A DNA stretch of 64,000 bases from Ruminococcaceae bacterium YAD3003. Its GTDB lineage: Bacteria; Bacillota; Clostridia; Saccharofermentanales; Saccharofermentanaceae. The notes beneath the pieces were generated by a model. The model did not search any database. It had not been told where the DNA came from and worked only from the letters and a program-made list of their open reading frames with translations. The stretch is taken from positions 62,001-126,000 of the forward strand of contig FNPA01000009.1 of NCBI GenBank assembly GCA_900107185.1, in the 5' to 3' direction. Positions 16,439-24,429 of this stretch are shown here, piece after piece; position 1 is the stretch's first letter, and each line of letters begins with the position of its first letter. Both the position numbers and the translations under genes were made by a program.

Positions 16439-17350
16439 TTAAACACCAAGCTTGATGTAATCGATCGCAGCGAGTGCCGCAACTGCGCCGTCTGCGCAGG
16501 CTGTTGTGAGCTGTCTTACCTTCTTGGTTCTGCAGTCGCCTGCAACGAAGATGCCTTCCACATTCGTCTTGCAGTTCTCACCGGCCTCAATATATCCGCC
16601 TGTAAGTGTAACAAGATCCTTGAAATCAGCTGTCTTCGGCTCCTGGCCGATTGCAACGAAGAGTCCGTCAACTTCAACTGTCTTCTTGCTGCCGTCTTCC
16701 TTATTTGTGAGCTCGAGGCCTGAGAGCTTCGGCTCGCCTGTGAGTGCATCAACTACATAAGGTGTAACGATCTCAAGGTTAGAGAGTTCTTTCGCTGCGT
16801 TAACGAGAACCTCGTCAGCTCTGAATTCATTTCTGCGGTGTATAAGATATACCTTTGCAGCAATACCTGCAAGGTAAATAGCGTCTTCAACAGCAGTATT
16901 TCCGCCGCCGTTAACAGCAACGACCTTATCCTTGTAGAATGCGCCGTCACATGTTGCGCAATAGGAAATACCCTTGCCGAGGAGTGCCTCTTCCCTGTCG
17001 ATTCCGAGGTGGCGGTTGGATGCGCCGACTGCGAGGATGACTGCCTTTGCTGTGTCAGTCTTACCTGAATCGAGAGTTACTTCGAAACCGGATTCTGTTT
17101 TAGCAATAGCGGAAACACGGTCAAACTCAAGTGTCGCACCAAGGTTGATCGCCTGGTTGTAAAGGTCATTTGCAAAATCGAAACCGGAGATCTTCGCAAT
17201 CGCCGGATAGTTCTCGATCTCGGGGGTGTTGATGATCTGGCCGCCGTACATCTCACCCTCATATAGGGTCGTGCTCATTCCTGCGCGTCTTGCATAGACA
17301 GCTGCTGAGAGTCCTGCCGGGCCTGCACCTACGATGATAATGTCTGCCAT
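16439..17350 (-). CDS. trxB: Thioredoxin-disulfide reductase
   Basis: NADPH-dependent flavoenzyme of 303 residues that reduces thioredoxin. FAD motif GAGPAG at 8-13, redox-active CATC at 131-134, NADPH motif GGGNTAVEDA, and a C-terminal FAD motif VAGDCR. The start at 17350 has AAGGAAGG upstream; the longer reading frame from 17437 would add an unsupported extension. It nearly abuts the thioesterase gene (stop at 17352). It could supply reducing power for the Gpx encoded 10 kb away, through a thioredoxin not in the window. Confidence 0.95.
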   Translation of the reverse strand: MADIIIVGAGPAGLSAAVYARRAGMSTTLYEGEMYGGQIINTPEIENYPAIAKISGFDFANDLYNQAINLGATLEFDRVSAIAKTESGFEVTLDSGKTDTAKAVILAVGASNRHLGIDREEALLGKGISYCATCDGAFYKDKVVAVNGGGNTAVEDAIYLAGIAAKVYLIHRRNEFRADEVLVNAAKELSNLEIVTPYVVDALTGEPKLSGLELTNKEDGSKKTVEVDGLFVAIGQEPKTADFKDLVTLTGGYIEAGENCKTNVEGIFVAGDCRTKKVRQLTTACADGAVAALAAIDYIKLGV

Positions 17351-17351
17351 A

Positions 17352-17783
17352 TCAGCCTTCCTTTCCGTTGACGAGTTCGTCCATTCTCGCGTGCGCTTCG
17401 GGATTCTCCCTCTGCAGCGAGATAACCTTTCCTGCACGGCTGATAAAGCAATGTTCGCTCGTTCCCGTGCATCTTACCTGCTCGGTCTCCTTGTCGAAAA
17501 CCGTGTATTTGATATCAAACCTCACGCCCGTATATCTTGTGATCTCAGCACGGATAACGACCGTGTCGCAATACTTAGCCATAGTCTTATACTTTGCGGT
17601 AAGTCCTACGACGGGGCTGATGATACCCATTTCTTCCATTCCCTTATAACCCAGACCGATGTCTTCAAACAGCTTTGTTCTGGCCTCTTCGAACCACCTG
17701 ATGTAGTTCGAGTGATGGGTAACTCCCATCTGATCTGTCTCGTAATACTGTACGAGATGTTCGCAATCTGTAGTTGCTGCCAT
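17352..17783 (-). CDS. Acyl-CoA thioesterase, 4HBT/YbgC type
   Basis: Hotdog-fold thioesterase of 143 residues. YETDQMGVTHHSNYIRWFEEAR at about 14-35 is the 4-hydroxybenzoyl-CoA thioesterase-type active segment with its catalytic Asp. FISRAGKVISL is near the C-terminus. The start at 17783 uses the upstream GGAGG; a start at 17807 is possible. First gene of the thioesterase-trxB-tyrS unit. The acyl group it hydrolyses cannot be read. Confidence 0.85.
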   Translation of the reverse strand: MAATTDCEHLVQYYETDQMGVTHHSNYIRWFEEARTKLFEDIGLGYKGMEEMGIISPVVGLTAKYKTMAKYCDTVVIRAEITRYTGVRFDIKYTVFDKETEQVRCTGTSEHCFISRAGKVISLQRENPEAHARMDELVNGKEG

Positions 17784-17906
17784 TTTGGCTAATTTCCTCC
17801 GCCCCATATAGATTTATTTATTTTATTTAGAGTAAGGGTAACTGTCAAATTTACGGATTTGCAGACGTGTCTGTTTCCGCATGCTCCATTTCCTCTCGAA
17901 AACATA

Positions 17907-17912
17907 TATAAT
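17907..17912 (+). promoter_or_regulatory. TATAAT box 7 nt before an ATG (leaderless candidate)
   Basis: TATAAT is followed by seven bases and the ATG at 17920, with no Shine-Dalgarno site. Transcription would start at or next to the first base of the start codon. Confidence 0.5.
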
Positions 17913-17919
17913 GTCACCT

Positions 17920-18576
17920 ATGGATACCGGACTCTTCATCTTGATAACAGACATCATCGGCACTGTTGCTTTCGCAGTGTCAGGTGCCATGGCGGGCATC
18001 CGCAAAAAGATGGACATCTTCGGCGTCAACATCTTAGCGCTCCTGACTGCAACGGGCGGCGGAATCATCAGAGACATAGTCATGGGCTCCACCCCTCCGA
18101 CCGCATTCAAAAACCCTATGTTCGTAATCATCGCGGCAGTCACAGCCAACATCACATTCATCTTCGTATGGTGGCAGCACAAGAAGAAGCGCGAAGTTTC
18201 CGACAAAACACGTGCTATCTACGAGAAAGTCTTCTTCTGGTTCGACACGATCGGCCTCGCCGCATTCACTGCTGACGGTGTTCACACGGGTCTCCTCGGC
18301 GAGCACTCACATAACGCATTCCTCGTAATCTTCCTCGGTGTCGTTACGGGTGTCGGCGGCGGTGTATTAAGAGACGCGCTCTCGCTCGAGATGCCCTATA
18401 TCTTCGTAAAGCACATCTACGCATGCGCCTCACTGGTCGGCGCCGGCGTCGTTTATATCATTTATTCGGTAACCGGTTCTTCCGAAGCCGCAATGCTGTC
18501 AGGCTTCCTCTTCGTCTGCATCATCCGCTACTGCGCGGCGCACTACGGGTGGAATCTGCCGAAAGCGTATAAGTAA
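17920..18576 (+). CDS. TRIC/UPF0126 family cation channel-like membrane protein
   Basis: 218 residues with about seven hydrophobic helices in two homologous halves. Each half carries the family's glycine-rich signature: ATGGGIIRDIVMG and VTGVGGGVLRDAL. These are the YicG/YadS proteins related to trimeric intracellular cation channels. The start is assigned to the ATG at 17920 (MDTGLF) because TATAAT ends 7 nt upstream, consistent with a leaderless mRNA; the in-frame ATG at 17911 overlaps that box. Confidence 0.85.
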   Translation: MDTGLFILITDIIGTVAFAVSGAMAGIRKKMDIFGVNILALLTATGGGIIRDIVMGSTPPTAFKNPMFVIIAAVTANITFIFVWWQHKKKREVSDKTRAIYEKVFFWFDTIGLAAFTADGVHTGLLGEHSHNAFLVIFLGVVTGVGGGVLRDALSLEMPYIFVKHIYACASLVGAGVVYIIYSVTGSSEAAMLSGFLFVCIIRYCAAHYGWNLPKAYK

Positions 18577-18679
18577 CTGCTTTGTTTATTTGAGAGCGGC
18601 TGTCACTTAGGTGGCATTTTTTTGTTAGACTTTCGAACGGCACGGCGTGGGATTTTCGAGAAAGCAGAAAATTACTGAC

Positions 18680-18789
18680 GGGAAAAATATGGGAGTAAAA
18701 CGCCTCAATTACTCCCAAAAATGAGCAAAACCACTCCAAATTGCAGAAAAATGGGAGTAAAACCGACGTTTTACTCCCAAAATAATCCC
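18680..18789 (+). repeat. GGGAGTAAA multi-hairpin element, copy 1
   Basis: 110 bp. Order: outer GGGAAAAATA, hairpin 1 (TGGGAGTAAAA / TTACTCCCA), middle with ACTCCA and ATTGC, hairpin 2 (TGGGAGTAAAA / TTTTACTCCCA), outer ATAATCCC. It lies between the TRIC-type gene and the convergent thrH-like gene. It contains no reading frame. Three more copies occur at 35930, 52471 and 59476. Confidence 0.8.
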
Positions 18790-18807
18790 ATGTTATAAAA
18801 CCAGCAC

Positions 18808-19416
18808 TCAGTTCGAATCCGGAACCGCCTTGATGGCAGCCAGCAGATCAGCGAACTCCTCGAACGCCGGAATATCCGGGTTGTCAGCGATGATCTTCTC
18901 TGTGCTCTTGAAAAGGAAACCTGCCTTAGAAGCCTTGATCATTGCGAGGTCATTATATGAGTCGCCGGAAGCGATGGTGTCGAAACCGATGGACTGCAGC
19001 GCGCGAACCGTGGACAGCTTTGAATTCTCGATTCTCATCTTGAAGTCTTCGATCATGCCGTCCTCTCCTACGATGAGTGAGTTGCAGAACAGCGCCGGAT
19101 AGCCGAGTTTTGCCATCAGGGGCATAGCGAACTGTGTGAAAGTGTCGCTGATGATAATGACCTGCATATCCTTACGGAGCTCGTCTAAGAATTCCTTTGC
19201 ACCCGGCAGAGGATCGATCTGCGCGATAACGTCCTGGATCTCCTTGAGGCCGAGGCCGTGCTCTCTTAAGATTCCGAGTCTCCAGTGCATGAGCTTATCG
19301 TAATCAGGCTCATCTCTTGTGGTGCGGGTAAGCTCCGGAATGCCGGTCTTCTTTGAGAACTCGATCCAGATCTCCGGTACCAGAACACCTTCCATATCAA
19401 GGCAAACAATATTCAT
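18808..19416 (-). CDS. thrH: HAD phosphatase, ThrH-like (phosphoserine phosphatase/homoserine phosphotransferase)
   Basis: 202 residues closely following ThrH: CLDMEGVLVPEIWIEF with nucleophile D7 and acid/base E9 (DxE instead of DxD is typical of ThrH), TTRDEPDYDKLMHWRLGIL, and a late GDSYND metal-binding motif. ThrH dephosphorylates phosphoserine and can transfer the phosphate to homoserine. The ribosome site is GGGGAGG. It lies 17 nt after the MBOAT gene, in the same transcript as the FkbH-ACP-MBOAT genes, which is unexpected for an amino-acid enzyme. It may serve a phosphorylated C3 or C4 intermediate there. Confidence 0.85.
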   Translation of the reverse strand: MNIVCLDMEGVLVPEIWIEFSKKTGIPELTRTTRDEPDYDKLMHWRLGILREHGLGLKEIQDVIAQIDPLPGAKEFLDELRKDMQVIIISDTFTQFAMPLMAKLGYPALFCNSLIVGEDGMIEDFKMRIENSKLSTVRALQSIGFDTIASGDSYNDLAMIKASKAGFLFKSTEKIIADNPDIPAFEEFADLLAAIKAVPDSN

Positions 19417-19433
19417 AAAAAGATTTCCTCCCC

Positions 19434-20978
19434 TTAGATTGTAGCGTATATAAATGAGCCAGCGTTATAGCCCATGCCATACATTCCGAAAATCAAAGTT
19501 GCTACCGTAATGAACATGAATGCTGCCCAGAGAACGACGATGCCCTTGCTTCTTAAGAAGGCGATCGCGGACTTGGCCTTTTCATCTTCACTCGGTACGT
19601 ATTTGTATGCGTCAACCAGAACGACGACCAGAACAGCAGCGATTAGAACGATGAGGTTCTTGAGATCCATTCCCGAAGATGAGAAATTCGCCCAGTTGAG
19701 TGCAACGCCGCCTCTGCGGAAGATCGCTGCATACATGTCGATCGCGTCCTTAACCGTTGCTGATCTGAAGAATACAAATCCCGTGAGCATCAGCACGAAA
19801 GTGCGCAAAGACTGGAAGATCCTGAAGTAGAGTTTGTCTGCTCCGATCTTCGGTCTGATCTTTTTGAACAACGGCTCGAAAACCATTCCCAGCACTATAT
19901 AAACGAAGTGCAGGATACCTGAGCCGATAACGTAATTCCAGAGGCCGCCATGCCAGTAACCGACTGCGAACCAGAGGATCAATAATGCGATGTAAGTAGG
20001 AACTTTCTTACCGTTCTTCTTGCCGAACTTCGCCTTCGACCAGTCACCGATCTTGATCAGGGGTGCAGACTTCAAAACAGGATACATAAGGTAATCGCGG
20101 AGCCATGCACCCAGTGTGATGTGCCATCTTCTCCAGTATTCCTTGACGGTCTTTGAGAAGAACGGGCAATTGAAGTTCTCGGGCAGTTCGATGCCGAGCA
20201 TATGTGATACACCGATTACAACTTCCATACATCCTGAGAAGTCGCAATAGAGCTGGATCGCAAAGAAGAATACTCCGAGGGGAACGTACCAGCCTGTGAA
20301 GTTAACATGGTCAGCGTAGATCATGTTTACGACCATAGCGGCACGGTCAGCGATTACGAGCTTTTTGAAAAAACCCCATGCAACTCTTACTGCGCCGTCA
20401 GTGATCCTTGAGATCGAGAACTTAACTTCCTTTGTCTTCTCAAATTCTGCGGACAAAGAAGCGTAGGTGTTCATAGGTCCCGACATAAGCTGCGGGAAAT
20501 ATGTTGAGAACAGCAATACCTTGAAGAAGTTCTTTTCGGGAGTTATCTTCTCCCATCTGCAGTCCAGAATATATCCCGTTGTCTGCAGAACATAGAAAGA
20601 CATTCCGACCGGCACTGCGTATTTGAAGAACGAATTTGCTCCGTCAACTGCGCCGAACAGCAAATCCAGTCTCTCGGATGCTGAACCGATTACGTTATAG
20701 TATTTGACCGCACAGAGGAGTGCGATGTTGATTACAACTGTGATTATCGTGGCCGCATTGCGCGCGCCGTTGCTCCTGCCCGCACCTGACAGCAGACCTC
20801 CGATATAACAAAGAACCGCTGATATGAGCACAAACACCAGAGTGTAGAATCCCAGAAAACCTGCGAACACAAGGCTCGCAAGCATTACGACCCAGATTCT
20901 GAAACTCTTGGGTACGACATAGTAGAGCAGTAAAACTGCTGCAACAAATACCAGGAAAAGTGCGGATACCAGCGACAT
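19434..20978 (-). CDS. MBOAT-family membrane O-acyltransferase (DltB/AlgI-like)
   Basis: 514 residues, about 11-12 transmembrane segments. The membrane-bound O-acyltransferase core is clear: FSTYFPQLMSGPMN, YCDFSGCMEVVIG, KEYWRRWHITLGAWLRDYLMYP, and the catalytic histidine region FAVGYWHGGLWNYVIG. Such proteins move acyl groups from a cytoplasmic carrier across the membrane onto polysaccharide or teichoic acid. The neighbouring acyl carrier protein and FkbH-like protein are its likely acyl supply. No DltD-type partner is visible. Confidence 0.92.
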   Translation of the reverse strand: MSLVSALFLVFVAAVLLLYYVVPKSFRIWVVMLASLVFAGFLGFYTLVFVLISAVLCYIGGLLSGAGRSNGARNAATIITVVINIALLCAVKYYNVIGSASERLDLLFGAVDGANSFFKYAVPVGMSFYVLQTTGYILDCRWEKITPEKNFFKVLLFSTYFPQLMSGPMNTYASLSAEFEKTKEVKFSISRITDGAVRVAWGFFKKLVIADRAAMVVNMIYADHVNFTGWYVPLGVFFFAIQLYCDFSGCMEVVIGVSHMLGIELPENFNCPFFSKTVKEYWRRWHITLGAWLRDYLMYPVLKSAPLIKIGDWSKAKFGKKNGKKVPTYIALLILWFAVGYWHGGLWNYVIGSGILHFVYIVLGMVFEPLFKKIRPKIGADKLYFRIFQSLRTFVLMLTGFVFFRSATVKDAIDMYAAIFRRGGVALNWANFSSSGMDLKNLIVLIAAVLVVVLVDAYKYVPSEDEKAKSAIAFLRSKGIVVLWAAFMFITVATLIFGMYGMGYNAGSFIYATI

Positions 20979-20988
20979 TAATTAACCC

Positions 20989-21231
20989 TTAGCCGAGATG
21001 AGCGATGATTCTGTCTACCATCTCACCGACATTCTTAAGACCTGTCGTCTCACCCATCGTGAACTTGATGCCAAAGCATCTCTCGACTGCAACAATAAGA
21101 TTGATGTGCTCTAATGAATCCCATCCGTCAACGTCTGCAGCAACAGTCGCATCGTTTACTGTGATGTCCTCATCATCGAAAACATCCTGGAACACTTCAT
21201 TAAGCTTTACGTAAATCTCTTCTCTTGTCAT
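20989..21231 (-). CDS. Acyl carrier protein
   Basis: 80-residue dedicated carrier protein. The phosphopantetheine serine is S39 in GWDSLEHINLI, and it has the typical acidic four-helix pattern. The ATG at 21231 has GAAGGAG upstream. It starts 29 nt after the FkbH-like stop and precedes the MBOAT gene by 10 nt, so it probably carries the unit made by FkbH to the MBOAT enzyme rather than serving fatty-acid synthesis. Confidence 0.92.
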   Translation of the reverse strand: MTREEIYVKLNEVFQDVFDDEDITVNDATVAADVDGWDSLEHINLIVAVERCFGIKFTMGETTGLKNVGEMVDRIIAHLG

Positions 21232-21260
21232 TATCTTATCTCCTTCAAACCGGGCGGAAC

Positions 21261-23054
21261 TCAGTTTACCTTGATCGCAACGTTTCCGCTCTTGTGGGGC
21301 TTCGAGAGGTCGAGCAGCCACTCTGATGTGCCGTCTTCCATCTCCCTGATCTTCTCAAATCCCTGAAGCTCGTAGAAATCCTTGACCATTTTATTCTTTG
21401 CGGTCGGATAATAGTAGCCTTTAATCATTGTGATATTTTTGGATTTTGCCTGGGAAATCAGCTCGTCCATCATTGCAAATTCCATACCGCGCTTGAGGAC
21501 ACGGCAGCTCATAAGCCACAGATCGATGTGGAAGAACTTATCATTTCCGTAGTCTTCCTCATGTCCGAAAGTAACCGCTACAACGCCGTTATCGCCGAAT
21601 TTGTCCTCCAGCCTTCCGTACAAAGTAATGAACTTCGGGTCAGCTGCGAACTTCTCGATATCTGCCTGTGAGCATCTCTTTGTCGTGAGATTGAACTGGT
21701 TGCTCTTATTTGTGAGCTCTGCAATCCTTGCCATATATACCGGCGCGAAAGGCTTGATCTCGGCAGTCATTTCGAGCGATCTCAAATACTCGTCGTAATT
21801 CTCGAACGAAGCCGATGCCTTGGCACGCTCCATGTTAGCCTTATACATTCCGCTGCGCTTGATATCCTCTTCAGAAATTCCGGTTACCTCAAAGAATCCG
21901 TTTGAATCGATAACGTCGATATAAGTCTCAGGCGCGCCTACCTCGGGAACGCTGATTCCCTGGATCTGATTCTCGACCAGCGCACGCTCAACAGGATTAT
22001 CGTCAACGAAGACGAAACTGTCGGCACCGATGTTTATCTCTTTCGCTGTGTTGGCAATATTGATGTCCTTGTTGTCCCAATTGGCCTTGATAATGAGGAA
22101 GTCATCCTTCTTCAATGTCGAGTCGGGACGTGCGAGACCAGCCAGCGCGTTCTCTTCGTCGTTCTTCGAAGCAACGGTGAGCAAGATTCCCAAATCCTTG
22201 TGAGCCTTGATGTACTGCTGGAATTCCGTATAGAGCTCAGACTCTGCGTCCTCGTGGCCGATCCTGATATTCTCCGGACCGTCGTCACCTACGATGCCGC
22301 CCCACAATGTGTTGTCCATGTCGAGCGCGAACGCCTTTTTATTGCGTCCGTAAACCGCCTTGATGATGTGAGCGAGATTGAACGCAAAATCAGGGATCGC
22401 AGAAACGCTCAGCGCATATTTATATCTGTACCAGTCACCCGGATCTGCCCACTTCTTGATGCCGTAGACAGCAGAGACGTAGTTAATGTCGTTAATGAAG
22501 AAATTCTGGTGTGCCTGGGCATAATTGCAGAACCTGTCGTTCAGTCTGTTGATGAAGTTCAGTCTTCCGTGAATATTCGTAAAATCGCTGTTGCCCAGGA
22601 GCCTGAAATAAGGCTGCTCGAAATTATTCTGGATTACCGTGCACTGATAACGGTCAGCCAATGCCTTCCAAATCTGCTCGAATCTTCCCATCGTCTCTTC
22701 GATGAGGGCATCGATCTGCTCAGGTGAATCTGTTACCTTCGGGAAGTTTGCTATATTTCTCGTTGTCGTGTGAACGAACACGAGATCCGGATTAAACTCA
22801 TCCAACTCAGGATTGCCGAATACAGCATCCTGGTAATACTGGTTATATTCAGATTCGTAGAATTCGGGCCTGATTCCGTAGTTTAAGAGGAACAGCTCTA
22901 ATATCTGCTTGATATCGCTCGTTGTGGAACCGCCCAAGATAGCGATCTTCTTATCGATGTACTGTATTCCTTCCCTCGCCAAAAGCTCTCTTCGGATAGC
23001 CTTTTTCTTGCGCAGGATAAAGTCAGAATCGTAAGGATACTCCAGCTGTTTCAT
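21261..23054 (-). CDS. FkbH-like HAD-IIIC protein with N-terminal SGNH-like and C-terminal GNAT-like regions
   Basis: 597 residues. Residues 1-235 form a Rossmann-type region (IAILGGSTTSDIKQIL; VFVHTTTRN) resembling an SGNH fold. The HAD domain begins at FALDMDNTLWGGIVGDDG with D245 and D247. The C-terminal part (MEFAMMDELISQAK...) looks like a GNAT fold. Known FkbH proteins take 1,3-bisphosphoglycerate, remove phosphate and load a glyceryl unit on an acyl carrier protein. The adjacent carrier and MBOAT genes fit transfer of that unit to a surface acceptor. First gene of the four-gene cluster. Confidence 0.9.
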   Translation of the reverse strand: MKQLEYPYDSDFILRKKKAIRRELLAREGIQYIDKKIAILGGSTTSDIKQILELFLLNYGIRPEFYESEYNQYYQDAVFGNPELDEFNPDLVFVHTTTRNIANFPKVTDSPEQIDALIEETMGRFEQIWKALADRYQCTVIQNNFEQPYFRLLGNSDFTNIHGRLNFINRLNDRFCNYAQAHQNFFINDINYVSAVYGIKKWADPGDWYRYKYALSVSAIPDFAFNLAHIIKAVYGRNKKAFALDMDNTLWGGIVGDDGPENIRIGHEDAESELYTEFQQYIKAHKDLGILLTVASKNDEENALAGLARPDSTLKKDDFLIIKANWDNKDINIANTAKEINIGADSFVFVDDNPVERALVENQIQGISVPEVGAPETYIDVIDSNGFFEVTGISEEDIKRSGMYKANMERAKASASFENYDEYLRSLEMTAEIKPFAPVYMARIAELTNKSNQFNLTTKRCSQADIEKFAADPKFITLYGRLEDKFGDNGVVAVTFGHEEDYGNDKFFHIDLWLMSCRVLKRGMEFAMMDELISQAKSKNITMIKGYYYPTAKNKMVKDFYELQGFEKIREMEDGTSEWLLDLSKPHKSGNVAIKVN

Positions 23055-23229
23055 TCCAAAATCTCCATATAAGTGCTTTTACCTGTCCTATAATATCATT
23101 TTTATCCCTAAACCGCCCTATTATAAAGGTAAGTTTGTATAATATGCAGTCCTCCATTATTTCGGGCGCGTGATATAACTAGGTGCGGTGGTTATTTCGA
23201 ACGTTTTATAATTTTTTAGGAAGTGCAAA

Positions 23230-24405
23230 TTGGAAAGTCTACGTTTTTTACTTGATGTCGCGATGATACTGTTTGTTGCCAAGTTGTTTGGCATTATCGC
23301 GCGAAAACTTCATGCTCCGGAAGTTGTCGGAGAAATTATAGCAGGCCTCTTGATCGGACCTGCTGTTTTAGGTTTGGTCCATCAGTCTGACTTCATCAAC
23401 AAGATGGCCGAGATCGGCGTCATCATGCTCATGTTCGAGGCAGGACTGTCTACAGACATGAAGAAACTTAAGCAGACCGGCCTCAAGGCTACAGCCATTG
23501 CCTGCGCAGGTGTATTCGTACCTATCTGCATGGGTGCTGCACTCTACATGTGCTTCTACGGCTTCGGCCCCATCGGCTCGGAGCAGTTCCTCAAGGGTCT
23601 TTTCATCGGAACAATTATGGCTGCTACATCAGTCAGCATCACTGTTGCCGCATTAAAGGAACTCGGCAAACTCAGCAGCACTGTCGGAACAACGATCGTA
23701 AGCGCTGCCATCATCGACGACGTTATCGTAATCATCGTTCTTACTTTCGTATTGAGCGCAAAGGGATCCGGCTCTTCTGTATTGTCCACAATGCTCAAGG
23801 CTCTCCTGTTCTTTGCAATCGCGATCATCTCAGGCTTTGTTGTCTACAAGGCCTTCAAATGGCTCGATGCCAGATATGAACACACAAGAAGAATTCCGAT
23901 CGCAGCCCTCGTTTACTGCCTGTTTATGGCATTCGTAGCCGAGAGATATTTCGGAATCGCTGATATCACAGGCGCATATGTTGCAGGCGTAGTCCTCTGC
24001 AACCTCCATGACGTTAAGTACGTTGAGCGTAAGGTCGACGTCAGCTCCTACATGGTTTTCGCGCCGATATTCTTCGCAGGCATCGGCCTCAAGGTTTCTT
24101 TCGAGAATTTCAACCCGACATTCCTGTTCTTCTCAATCGCATTCGTTGCTGTTGCCCTGGTCTCAAAGATCATCGGCTGCGGCTCGGCATCCAAGCTCTG
24201 CAAGTTCAAATGGAGCGACTCACTGAAGATCGGTATAGGCATGATGACCCGTGGCGAGGTCGCTCTCATCACGGCACAGAAGGGCCTCGCGGCAGGACTT
24301 ATCTCATCTGACTACTTCACAGCGGTTATCCTCATGATCCTGGTCAGCTCGATCCTCGCGCCCGTCCTTCTCAAGATCTTATACAAGCCAAAGACGGCCA
24401 CATAA
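23230..24405 (+). CDS. Kef-type/CPA2 monovalent cation:proton antiporter
   Basis: 391 residues, about 12 transmembrane helices. PEVVGEIIAGLLIGPAVLG near residue 31 and the double-Asp-containing helix AAIIDDVIVIIVLTFV are characteristic of CPA2 antiporters, and MTRGEVALI late in the sequence is also family-typical. It lacks the C-terminal TrkA-N domain of KefB/C. It starts at a TTG (23230) with AGGAAGTG 7 nt upstream. It heads a plus-strand trio with the glycosyltransferase and the ArsB/NhaD-type carrier. Confidence 0.9.
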   Translation: MESLRFLLDVAMILFVAKLFGIIARKLHAPEVVGEIIAGLLIGPAVLGLVHQSDFINKMAEIGVIMLMFEAGLSTDMKKLKQTGLKATAIACAGVFVPICMGAALYMCFYGFGPIGSEQFLKGLFIGTIMAATSVSITVAALKELGKLSSTVGTTIVSAAIIDDVIVIIVLTFVLSAKGSGSSVLSTMLKALLFFAIAIISGFVVYKAFKWLDARYEHTRRIPIAALVYCLFMAFVAERYFGIADITGAYVAGVVLCNLHDVKYVERKVDVSSYMVFAPIFFAGIGLKVSFENFNPTFLFFSIAFVAVALVSKIIGCGSASKLCKFKWSDSLKIGIGMMTRGEVALITAQKGLAAGLISSDYFTAVILMILVSSILAPVLLKILYKPKTAT

Positions 24406-24416
24406 AATTAATATGA

Positions 24417-24422
24417 TAAAAT
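24417..24422 (+). promoter_or_regulatory. Extended -10 box 7 nt before an ATG (leaderless candidate)
   Basis: TGATAAAAT (TG-n-TAAAAT) followed by seven bases and the ATG at 24430; no Shine-Dalgarno in the 24-nt gap after the antiporter stop codon. Confidence 0.45.
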
Positions 24423-24429
24423 AGCCCCT

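Noticed and set aside
16412-17350. T-box upstream of tyrS
   Set aside because: tyrS starts 28 nt after trxB, leaving no room for a leader; no T-box word is present.
17881-17919. Longer N-terminus for the TRIC-type protein
   Set aside because: The extension would include the TATAAT box itself and has no ribosome site.
18808-18830. GTTCGAATCC-like word suggesting a tRNA T-arm
   Set aside because: It is the C-terminal coding end of the ThrH-like gene and no cloverleaf can be drawn around it.
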